A stretch of DNA of 5,364 bases. It comes from a bacterium. Lineage in GTDB: Bacteria > Krumholzibacteriota > Krumholzibacteriia > JACNKJ01. Where the stretch lies: the NCBI GenBank assembly GCA_014382085.1, contig JACNKJ010000021.1, positions 1 through 5,364 of the forward strand, in the 5' to 3' direction. Positions 1 through 5,364 of the stretch are shown here, piece after piece (position 1 is the first letter of the stretch; each line of letters begins with the position of its first letter). The notes beneath the pieces are model-generated. The model made no database searches. It was not told the origin of the DNA and saw only the letters and a program-made list of their open reading frames with translations. Made by a program: the position numbers and the translations under genes.

Positions 1-594
1 GGGATTTCGTGTCAAGCCCAATTTAATTTGTTCGTAAGCCCATCCACTGGAGATGGCAATGCCAGGATTAACCAGTAAGAAAGCCCCCTGATGAAGGGCT
101 GGAAGAGCTTCCAACTTCTCTCCGCGCCCCCGCCCGATGGCCGTTCCACCACGAAGGAGAAAAGGCACATCACTGCCTAATTGGACCGCCATTTCCTCCA
201 GATCTTCCTGAGCAAGATTCAGTTTCCAATAGCGATTGAGCCCCACAAGCATGGCCGCCGCATCGCTGCTTCCCCCACCCAGTCCAGCACCCATAGGGAT
301 TCGCTTAAGCAGTTCCAGACGCAGGCCCCGTGGGGACTTCCCAGCTTTCTCACGCATGAGAGTCCAAGCCTGCGCCACAAGATTATCGCTCCCCTCGGGA
401 GCCTTGAGTCCCTGGATATCCAATCGAAATGATCCGGATTCGCCGCTCTCGTGAAAAAGCAACTCGTCGCAGAAATCGATGGTTTGAAAAATGGTCTCAA
501 TGTCGTGGTAACCATCGCGCCTACGCCGGACGACCTCCAGGCCTAAATTAATTTTTGCAGGAGCGTAGGCGCGAATATGTCGCAATAGTGACAT
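1..594 (-). CDS. ispE: 4-diphosphocytidyl-2-C-methyl-D-erythritol kinase, 3' end cut off by the window
   Basis: Cytoplasmic GHMP-family kinase that uses ATP to phosphorylate the 2-hydroxyl of CDP-methylerythritol, in the MEP pathway to IPP and DMAPP. The frame opens at an ATG (594-592) and runs uninterrupted for 198 codons to base 1. Diagnostic IspE signatures are visible: YAPAKINLGLEV (10-21) with the catalytic Lys14, the nearby RRRDGYHDIETIF, the glycine-rich ATP loop PMGAGLGGGSSDA (100-112), and LGSDVPFLLRGG (139-150), where Asp142 fits the catalytic aspartate. The family is usually about 280-300 residues, so roughly 85-100 C-terminal residues lie outside the window. The start is one base after the stop of the upstream ubiA-like gene (TGA-A-ATG), with only a weak GTGGGT-like ribosome site, so coupled translation is likely. 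Other GHMP kinases such as HddA were considered, but the N-terminal motif is specific to IspE. The identification is firm. Confidence 0.95.
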   Translation of the reverse strand, partial: MSLLRHIRAYAPAKINLGLEVVRRRRDGYHDIETIFQTIDFCDELLFHESGESGSFRLDIQGLKAPEGSDNLVAQAWTLMREKAGKSPRGLRLELLKRIPMGAGLGGGSSDAAAMLVGLNRYWKLNLAQEDLEEMAVQLGSDVPFLLRGGTAIGRGRGEKLEALPALHQGAFLLVNPGIAISSGWAYEQIKLGLTRNP

Positions 595-595
595 T

Positions 596-1510
596 TCAAT
601 TACCCACGCAGATTATTACGGTGATCACCCAAAGCAGAACGCCGACTTCCAGTGGGCGATCCTTGAGGAGTAGCTCTGATGGGTCGGCGCCCAGCTTTTC
701 GCGATAGACCAAGTAGAAGTATCGCATGATTCCGTAAGTGACGAAGAGATTGGAAATGATGATGTCTTGCCCCAAGCGGCTCACCGTACCCGGCCAGAGT
801 GTGTAAAGGGCATAGGCTAGCAAGACCACACCCGCGGTGAGCGAAAGTAGCTGGTCGAGAAGGCGCTTGGTGTACGAGGCCAGCACCTTACGGTGCTCGT
901 GGGCGTTTTCGATCTGCAACTCTCCCCGTCGCTTCGCGAAGGCCAGGAAGAGCGCGCCAAAGAAAGTTGTGACTAATAGCCATGGACTCAGAAAAGCGCT
1001 GCCGTCCGGCGCTCCACCTGTCTCGATGCCGGTGACAAGATGTTCCGCCAGAAGGGCAACACCCGCCACGGCGCGGAGGACGAAATTCAGAGCGATGCCG
1101 AACACGTCCAGGATGACCTGATGCTTGAGCCAGAGGGAATAGAGCAGGTTGAGCAGGAAGAAGACGAGGGCCACCAGAAAAAAGTTCCGGCCTAGGGACC
1201 AGCTCCAGGCCAAGGAGCCCAAGGAGAAGAAAACGAAGCCAAATCGGAACATGGTTTCAGACAGTCGCCCGGAAGCCATGGGGCGATTCTTCTTCACCGG
1301 ATGCAATCGATCGCGCTTTACGTCCAGTCGATCATTGAACATGTAGATGGAGCCGGACAGGAAGCAGAAGATCAGAAACCCTTCGAGGCTCTTCAACAAA
1401 AGGCTTGTGTCGCCCGCACGCTGCGCGAACACCACGCCGAAGAACAGCAATAGGTTCTTGGTCCACTGCTTGGGTCGCAGGGCTTCCAGTAGTGCTAAAA
1501 AGGCCTTCAT
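596..1510 (-). CDS. UbiA-superfamily polyprenyl-phosphate phosphoribosyltransferase (DPPR-synthase type)
   Basis: A 304-residue integral membrane protein of the UbiA prenyltransferase superfamily. It most resembles decaprenyl-phosphate phosphoribosyltransferases, which transfer 5-phosphoribose from PRPP to a polyprenyl phosphate; in mycobacteria this is the first committed step to the arabinose donor DPA. Seen here: LRPKQWTKNLL (11-21), the Asp-rich motif NDRLDVKRDRLHP (59-71), followed by KKNRPMASGRL (73-83), then YSLWLKHQVILDV (124-136), FAKRRGEL (191-198) and LLKDRPLEVGVLLW (281-294). Eight or nine hydrophobic segments are spread through the chain. Residues about 155-174 form a hydrophilic stretch that seems longer than the usual loop before SPWLL. 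The ATG overlaps the udk stop (ATGA), and AAGGAG lies at 1519-1524, eight bases upstream of it. The family is clear; the acceptor lipid and the downstream product are not. Other UbiA members (menaquinone, heme O or chlorophyll prenyltransferases) fit the motifs less well. Confidence 0.85.
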   Translation of the reverse strand: MKAFLALLEALRPKQWTKNLLLFFGVVFAQRAGDTSLLLKSLEGFLIFCFLSGSIYMFNDRLDVKRDRLHPVKKNRPMASGRLSETMFRFGFVFFSLGSLAWSWSLGRNFFLVALVFFLLNLLYSLWLKHQVILDVFGIALNFVLRAVAGVALLAEHLVTGIETGGAPDGSAFLSPWLLVTTFFGALFLAFAKRRGELQIENAHEHRKVLASYTKRLLDQLLSLTAGVVLLAYALYTLWPGTVSRLGQDIIISNLFVTYGIMRYFYLVYREKLGADPSELLLKDRPLEVGVLLWVITVIICVGN

Positions 1511-2154
1511 GCTTCGGACTCCTTGGTCTCGTCCTTCCGGTTTAGAATATCCTGAACCTTGGTGACGATCAGGTCGATGGCCACTTCGTTGTGCGCCCCT
1601 TCTGGAATAATCAGATCCGCGTAGCGCTTGCTCGATTCCACGAATTGCAGGTGCATGGGGCGGACGGTCTTGCTGTACTGCTTGATGATCGAGTCGATGT
1701 CCCGGTCGCGACTCTTCACGTCGCGCTGAAGGCGACGAATGAAACGCTCGTCGGCATCCGCATCGATGAAAATGCGTATATCCATGCGCTCGCGCAGACG
1801 AGCGTCTTCCAATACAAGAATTCCCTCCAGCAGAATGATCTCAGCCGGCCCCACGTTCTCGCCTTCGCTCTTTCGCGAATGGGTTTCGTAGTCGTAGATG
1901 GGCTGGGTCACCGCACCCCCGTCTCGCATGGTATCTAGATGATAGAGGAGCAGTTCGGTCTCGAAGGCTGCGGGGTGGTCATAATTGATCTTTGCCCGCT
2001 CTTCCAAGGGCAGGCCGGAGTTGTCGCGGTAGTAGGAATCGTGGCTGAGGATGACCACGCGTTCATAGGGGAAATAGCTCTGAACCTTCAGAGCTACGCT
2101 GGTCTTGCCAGAGCCGGATCCTCCGGCTAGGCCGATAACGACAGGTCCCTTCAT
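1507..2154 (-). CDS. udk: Uridine kinase
   Basis: Cytoplasmic P-loop kinase of pyrimidine salvage that phosphorylates uridine, and usually cytidine, to UMP or CMP. With the ATG at 2154 the protein has 215 residues, close to the 213 of E. coli Udk. Visible motifs: Walker A GGSGSGKT (11-18), SHDSYYRD (37-44), NYDHPAAFE (57-65), PIYDYETHSRK (85-95), LLEGILVL (108-115), and the lid-like RRLQRDVKSRDRD (140-152), with QYSKTVRPMHLQF further on. These match uridine kinase rather than phosphoribulokinase or pantothenate kinase. The frame stays open upstream to a TTG at 2205, but the ATG is preferred: it has a GAGGGAG ribosome site just upstream, and the family normally starts a few residues before the P-loop. 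The 3' end overlaps the ubiA-like gene by 4 bases. It sits 57 bases after gmhA and in the same reading frame. Confidence 0.93.
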   Translation of the reverse strand: MKGPVVIGLAGGSGSGKTSVALKVQSYFPYERVVILSHDSYYRDNSGLPLEERAKINYDHPAAFETELLLYHLDTMRDGGAVTQPIYDYETHSRKSEGENVGPAEIILLEGILVLEDARLRERMDIRIFIDADADERFIRRLQRDVKSRDRDIDSIIKQYSKTVRPMHLQFVESSKRYADLIIPEGAHNEVAIDLIVTKVQDILNRKDETKESEA

Positions 2155-2157
2155 GTG

Positions 2158-2164
2158 CTCCCTC
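2158..2164 (-). promoter_or_regulatory. Ribosome binding site deciding the udk start
   Basis: On the minus strand these bases read GAGGGAG; the GAGG core ends six bases before the ATG at 2154. The alternative upstream TTG at 2205 has no purine-rich Shine-Dalgarno stretch in front of it, which is why the shorter udk start is annotated. Confidence 0.7.
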
Positions 2165-2211
2165 ACTGATCGGCCCAAGCTAGCAAAGGCCCCTAAAAGC
2201 GACAAGTGAAT

Positions 2212-2793
2212 CTATTGGCCGACCATGATGTGATCGGTGAGTTCGCAAAGAAGATGCCCAAGGGCTATATGAGCCTCTTGAATCCAGGGTGTGTGATCGG
2301 AAGGCACCAGCAAGGGCAGATCGCAAAGGGGCAGCAGAGCTCCGCCGTCCTTGCCGAGAAGGCCGATTACCCCCACGCCCTTGGCCCCAGCCGCCTCCGC
2401 GGCCAAAATCAGATTGGGACTTTTACCGCTAGTGGAAATGAGAATCAGAAGGTCGCCGGGGTTAACGAATCCCTCCACCTGGCGGGCGAAAACGCGATCG
2501 AAACCGTCGTCGTTGCCGATGGAACTGAGGGTCGATGTGTTGGCTCCCAATGTGTGCACGGCGCGTGCGGGACGATCCACCAGGTAGCGGCCCTCCATTT
2601 CGGCGGCGATGTGCTGCGCGTCGGCGGCACTGCCGCCATTGCCCGCCAGATACACGCGTCCACCCGAGGATAGAGCAGCGGCCACGAGCTTTGCGGCCTC
2701 TTCCAGAGGGCCGGCGAGATCGTCCAGGCGGGCAAATAGTTCGCGGTGGCCGTCCAGGTGGGCCTTTATGCGCATCTTCATTTCACCAGCCAT
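2212..2793 (-). CDS. gmhA: Sedoheptulose-7-phosphate isomerase (phosphoheptose isomerase)
   Basis: SIS-domain isomerase converting D-sedoheptulose 7-phosphate to D-glycero-D-manno-heptose 7-phosphate, the first step towards ADP- or GDP-heptose for LPS core, capsule or S-layer glycans. It acts in the cytoplasm, normally as a tetramer. From the ATG at 2793 it has 193 residues, almost exactly the E. coli length (192). The phosphosugar loop GNGGSAAD is at 51-58, GNDDGFDRVF follows in the middle, STSGKSPN is at 120-127 and GLLGKDGG at 144-151. His61, Glu65, Gln172 and His180 fall at the same numbers as the metal and active-site residues of E. coli GmhA, which favours GmhA over the related DiaA and other SIS proteins. 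The start was chosen because GGAGG lies seven bases upstream; ATGs at 2781 (ATGA overlap with the rmlD stop) and 2775 are alternatives. The 5' end overlaps rmlD. No hldE/gmhB/hddA homologue is in the window, so the final heptose product is unknown. Confidence 0.92.
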   Translation of the reverse strand: MAGEMKMRIKAHLDGHRELFARLDDLAGPLEEAAKLVAAALSSGGRVYLAGNGGSAADAQHIAAEMEGRYLVDRPARAVHTLGANTSTLSSIGNDDGFDRVFARQVEGFVNPGDLLILISTSGKSPNLILAAEAAGAKGVGVIGLLGKDGGALLPLCDLPLLVPSDHTPWIQEAHIALGHLLCELTDHIMVGQ

Positions 2794-3629
2794 CCCTCTT
2801 CCTCCATGTATTGGGTGAGCGCGTCCGGCCAAGCTTGAAGGGCGGAAAATTGCTTATCCAGAAGACTCGTGTCCAGGCGGCTATCAGCCGGTCTCGCAGC
2901 CGGTCTTGGATACTCCTTAGTGCTGCAGGGGCGAATCTGCTCATCCGCAGAGAGACCCATGCCTTCAGCGATTGCGCAGGCGAACCCGTACCAACTTGTC
3001 CATCCCCCATTGCTGATATGCCAGATGCCCGGCGCCCGCGCCTCCGTAAGATCCATGATGGCGGCAGCAGCATCTCGGGTAAATGTGGGCCGGCCTATCT
3101 GATCGTCCACAACCTTGAGATCCTTGCCTTCGCTCAGCAGTCCCGCCATGGTCTTTACGAAATTCCCGCCCCCGGGGCCGAAGAGCCAGGACAGGCGCGC
3201 CACCGCGCCGCCCGCCTCCAGAGCCAAGCTCTCGCCGAGTAGTTTAGAGCCACCGTAGACCGTTTGGGGATTGGGCTGATCGTCCACGGTGTAGGGCTCA
3301 CCCTTCTCGCCGTCGAAAACGTAGTCGGTACCGATGGCCAGGAAGTAGGCGCCCATTTCGTGGGCCGCCTTCGCCAAGGGACCTAAGGCGAGGCCGTTGA
3401 TGGCCATGGCCTCGTCCGAACGGGATTCGCAGGCGTCCACATCGGTGAGAGCCGCCGTGTGGATCACCGCTTCGGGTGCTTCAGCGCGGATGATGGCGGC
3501 CGCTTCCTTGGGATTTCCCAAATCGAAACTGGGAAGATCCACGGGAATCACGTGATGCGCGCGTCGCCATCCCTGTTCCACTAAGCGCTGTCCGAGCATC
3601 CCGCCGGATCCTGTAACGAGAATTCGCAT
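2778..3629 (-). CDS. rmlD: dTDP-4-dehydrorhamnose reductase
   Basis: Extended short-chain dehydrogenase/reductase of 283 residues. The family reduces dTDP-4-dehydro-L-rhamnose to dTDP-L-rhamnose with NAD(P)H, the last step of the RmlABCD route to a common O-antigen and cell-wall sugar. Seen: nucleotide-binding TGSGGMLG (6-13), HTAALTDVDACE (57-68), TDYVFDGEKG with Thr101 (101-110), the catalytic YGGSK with Tyr125 and Lys129, RLSWLFGPGGGNF (145-157), DQIGRPTFT (176-184) and the substrate-side RPADSRLDTS (246-255). The usual Ser before TDYVFDG is Gly100 here; the catalytic Thr-Tyr-Lys set is intact. The ATG at 3629 shares one base with the alaS TAA stop, with only a weak GGCGGA ribosome site, so coupling to alaS is likely. 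rmlA, rmlB and rmlC are not in the window. A different 4-keto-sugar reductase of the RmlD family remains possible without them. Confidence 0.88.
   Translation of the reverse strand: MRILVTGSGGMLGQRLVEQGWRRAHHVIPVDLPSFDLGNPKEAAAIIRAEAPEAVIHTAALTDVDACESRSDEAMAINGLALGPLAKAAHEMGAYFLAIGTDYVFDGEKGEPYTVDDQPNPQTVYGGSKLLGESLALEAGGAVARLSWLFGPGGGNFVKTMAGLLSEGKDLKVVDDQIGRPTFTRDAAAAIMDLTEARAPGIWHISNGGWTSWYGFACAIAEGMGLSADEQIRPCSTKEYPRPAARPADSRLDTSLLDKQFSALQAWPDALTQYMEEEGWLVK
2801..2805 (-). promoter_or_regulatory. Ribosome binding site deciding the gmhA start
   Basis: GGAGG on the minus strand, seven bases before the ATG at 2793, the best-spaced Shine-Dalgarno in the window. It is embedded in the last codons of rmlD (the YMEEEGW region), so ribosomes finishing rmlD pass directly over it. 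It supports the ATG at 2793 over the first possible start at 2832 and over the ATG at 2781. Confidence 0.7.
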
Positions 3630-5364
3630 TATTCCGCCAAGGCCTTGCCCACGGCTTCGAGTACGATCTCGAAACTCTCCGCGTCGGGCAAGCCGGCTTG
3701 TGCCAAGGTGGGACTGCCGCCGCCGCGACCGCCGATGGCCTTGGCCGCGCGCGATACCAGCTCACCCGCTTTGATGGTTTTTGAAAGCGCATCGGGCACA
3801 AGTATGAGAAATGATAGCTTGCCCCCGGCCTCGGCCTTGAGAAGGGCTGGACCGTCTTTCAACTTGCCCCGAATGGAATCGGCCATGGCGCGAATGGACT
3901 TAGGATCCTCCGCGATCAGCTCGCCTCGGAACAATTCGATCTTGCCGAACTTTCCCGCCGAACTGAGCAGATCGCCGCTGCTCGCGGCCGCCTGCTTGGC
4001 CCGCAGGTCTTCCATGTCCTTGCGCAGCTTCTGGCGCGATGCGGCCAGTTCCGCGACCTTATCCAGGATCTCATCTTCCTTGGCCTTGAAATGCTGACTT
4101 AGGGATGAGAGCGTGCGCGCGCGCGAAGCTTGGAGGCGCTGGGCTTCCAAACCCGTGAGCGCTTCGATGCGCCGGATGCCGCTGGCTACGCTGGTCTCGG
4201 CGACGATGACGAAGGCGCCCACCGATCCACTGCGCTCCAAATGCGTGCCACCGCAAAGTTCGGTGGAGATTCCGCCCACACGCACCACGCGCACCTCGTC
4301 GCCGTACTTCTCGCCGAATAGAGCCATGGCTCCCGCAGCAATAGCATCCTGATAGCCCATTTCCTCGCAGCCCACGGGCAGGTTGTCCAGAACCCAACGC
4401 GTGACCTGTTCCTCCACGGCCTGCTGCTCGTCCAGGCTCACACCCTGATGATGATTGAAATCGAAGCGAAGACGATCAGGCCCCACCCAGCTTCCCGCCT
4501 GCGTCGCTCCCTCGCCGATTACCGAGTGGAGCGCGGCGTGCATGAGGTGCGTGGCTGTATGCGCCCGTGCGATGGCCGCGCGGCGCTCTCCGTCCACACG
4601 AGCATGCAGGCTTGTATCGGCAAGTTGCTGCGCCACGGTTTCGGCCTCGAGGTTTTCGGGCAGGCGCACACGATGCAGATGCCGGCTCCCCTTCTTCTGT
4701 ACATCGATAACTTCCAACGGGTTGCCCGCCACTTCGAGAATACCCGTGTCGGCGATCTGCCCCCCCGACGTCGCGTAGAAGGGCGAGCGATCCAGAGCGA
4801 TTTCCATTTGAGAGTCACTGATCACGCGATACTCGAGAGCCTTGGATTCAGCTTCCAGATTGTCGTAACCCAGGAACTCGGGTTCACCTCCGGACTCGCC
4901 AAGCTTTTCGTAGCTGGCCTCGCCGGTGCCCGGGTCGGTCTCATCGAAGCGGCTGGACTCCTGGCTCAAGCGGCGGTCGGCTTCGAGGGCCTCCTTGAAG
5001 CCGGCTTCATCCACGCCCAGGCCCTCTTCCTCGGCCATTTCCTGGGTCATCTCCCAAGGGATGCCGAAGGTACTGTAAAGTCGGAAAACACCCTCACCTG
5101 GCAAGAGCTCGCCGCCGGCCTTGCGGGTTTCATCCACCAATTCACGATAGCGCGATACGCCTTGCTCAAGGGTTTTGAGGAAGCGCTCTTCTTCTGCCTT
5201 AATGGTGATAGCCACACGTTCGGTTTTCTCGCGAAGCTCCGGGTAGGATGCACCCATAACTTCCGCCACAAGCCCCGTGACACGATAGAGCATGGGTTCA
5301 TGCACGCCCAAGGTGCGCAGGCTCATCATGGCCCGCCGAAGAATGCGGCGCAGCACGTATCCGC
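3629..5364 (-). CDS. alaS: Alanine-tRNA ligase, 5' end cut off by the window
   Basis: Cytoplasmic class II synthetase that charges tRNA-Ala and hydrolyses mischarged Ser- and Gly-tRNA-Ala. The frame is open to the right edge and enters as GYVLRRILRRA, an internal motif of the tRNA-recognition region, so the first whole codon is at 5362 and no start lies in the window. Of the 577 residues present, numbered from the GTG valine codon at 5356, the order is: end of the aminoacylation/helical region; editing domain with SPFYATSGGQIADTG (191-205), HTATH (266-270) and CGGTH (368-372), retaining the His, His, Cys and His metal ligands; a charged helical linker (about 420-458) likely to form a coiled coil; and the C-Ala domain with GGRGGGSPTLAQAG (542-555). 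Ligand spacing close to E. coli AlaRS implies about 295 missing N-terminal residues and a normal total near 870. It is the first visible gene of the block; its promoter would lie outside the window. Confidence 0.97.
   Translation of the reverse strand, partial: GYVLRRILRRAMMSLRTLGVHEPMLYRVTGLVAEVMGASYPELREKTERVAITIKAEEERFLKTLEQGVSRYRELVDETRKAGGELLPGEGVFRLYSTFGIPWEMTQEMAEEEGLGVDEAGFKEALEADRRLSQESSRFDETDPGTGEASYEKLGESGGEPEFLGYDNLEAESKALEYRVISDSQMEIALDRSPFYATSGGQIADTGILEVAGNPLEVIDVQKKGSRHLHRVRLPENLEAETVAQQLADTSLHARVDGERRAAIARAHTATHLMHAALHSVIGEGATQAGSWVGPDRLRFDFNHHQGVSLDEQQAVEEQVTRWVLDNLPVGCEEMGYQDAIAAGAMALFGEKYGDEVRVVRVGGISTELCGGTHLERSGSVGAFVIVAETSVASGIRRIEALTGLEAQRLQASRARTLSSLSQHFKAKEDEILDKVAELAASRQKLRKDMEDLRAKQAAASSGDLLSSAGKFGKIELFRGELIAEDPKSIRAMADSIRGKLKDGPALLKAEAGGKLSFLILVPDALSKTIKAGELVSRAAKAIGGRGGGSPTLAQAGLPDAESFEIVLEAVGKALAE

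Noticed and set aside
219..515. 98-codon minus-strand frame inside the ispE region
   Set aside because: It is a different frame from the continuous IspE reading frame at 594-1, which carries all the family motifs.
1..594. Heptose-7-phosphate kinase HddA (another GHMP kinase) as an alternative for the left-edge gene, given the nearby gmhA
   Set aside because: The N-terminal YAPAKINLGLEV and DGYHDIETIF motifs are characteristic of IspE and not of HddA.
2155..2205. N-terminal extension of udk from the TTG at 2205
   Set aside because: No ribosome site precedes the TTG, while the ATG at 2154 has GAGGGAG and gives the normal Udk length.
2155..2211. Possible promoter in the gmhA-udk gap (TTGTCG, 17 bases, TAGCTT on the minus strand)
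   Set aside because: The -10 element matches the consensus at only about three of six positions, and such matches arise often by chance; the gap also holds no clear hairpin with a T-run to act as a terminator.
2206..2673. 155-codon plus-strand frame antisense to gmhA
   Set aside because: It lies opposite the conserved GmhA coding region and shows no motif or plausible family; it is a shadow frame.
2535..3242. 235-codon open frame on the plus strand, antisense to gmhA and rmlD
   Set aside because: It is opposite two clearly conserved enzymes, its translation is Arg/Pro-rich without a recognisable domain, and long antisense frames are expected where third codon positions are GC-rich.
4115..4125. 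Short alternating GC run
   Set aside because: Eleven bases inside alaS that encode Arg/Ala codons at the start of the linker; too short to be a meaningful repeat and explained by codon use.

Overview
The window looks like ordinary bacterial chromosome, moderately GC-rich, and carries one densely packed block of six genes. All are on the minus strand, so transcription runs from the right edge to the left. In that order they are: alaS (alanyl-tRNA synthetase, 5' part cut off by the right edge), an rmlD-type dTDP-4-dehydrorhamnose reductase, gmhA (sedoheptulose-7-phosphate isomerase), udk (uridine kinase), a UbiA-superfamily polyprenyl-phosphate phosphoribosyltransferase, and ispE (CDP-methylerythritol kinase, 3' part cut off by the left edge). 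I see no RNA gene, mobile element, CRISPR array, large repeat, convincing promoter or terminator.

Layout: alaS and rmlD share one base (TAATG). The end of rmlD overlaps the start of gmhA by 16 bases, or by 4 if the later ATG is used. gmhA and udk are separated by 57 bases, the only real gap. udk and the ubiA-like gene overlap by 4 bases (ATGA). The ubiA-like gene and ispE are one base apart (TGA-A-ATG). This spacing predicts one transcript with translational coupling at most junctions. There is no gene-free stretch over 300 bases.

Functionally the block mixes housekeeping genes (alaS, udk, ispE) with cell-envelope genes. RmlD makes dTDP-L-rhamnose, GmhA starts the ADP- or GDP-heptose route, and the UbiA-like enzyme would load phosphoribose from PRPP onto a polyprenyl phosphate. 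IspE belongs to the MEP pathway, which supplies the isoprenoid units from which such lipid carriers are built, so the last two genes link carrier supply and carrier use. This is inference from adjacency.

Organism: MEP-pathway isoprenoid synthesis plus heptose and rhamnose precursor genes suggest a bacterium with a surface glycan, most likely diderm (LPS or similar). A phosphoribosyltransferase of this type outside an actinobacterial arabinan cluster would fit Acidobacteriota, the former Deltaproteobacteria or a related uncultured lineage, but the sequence alone does not settle the phylum. I found no previously undescribed system. The points most worth checking are the ubiA-like gene with its internal insertion and the gmhA/udk junction.
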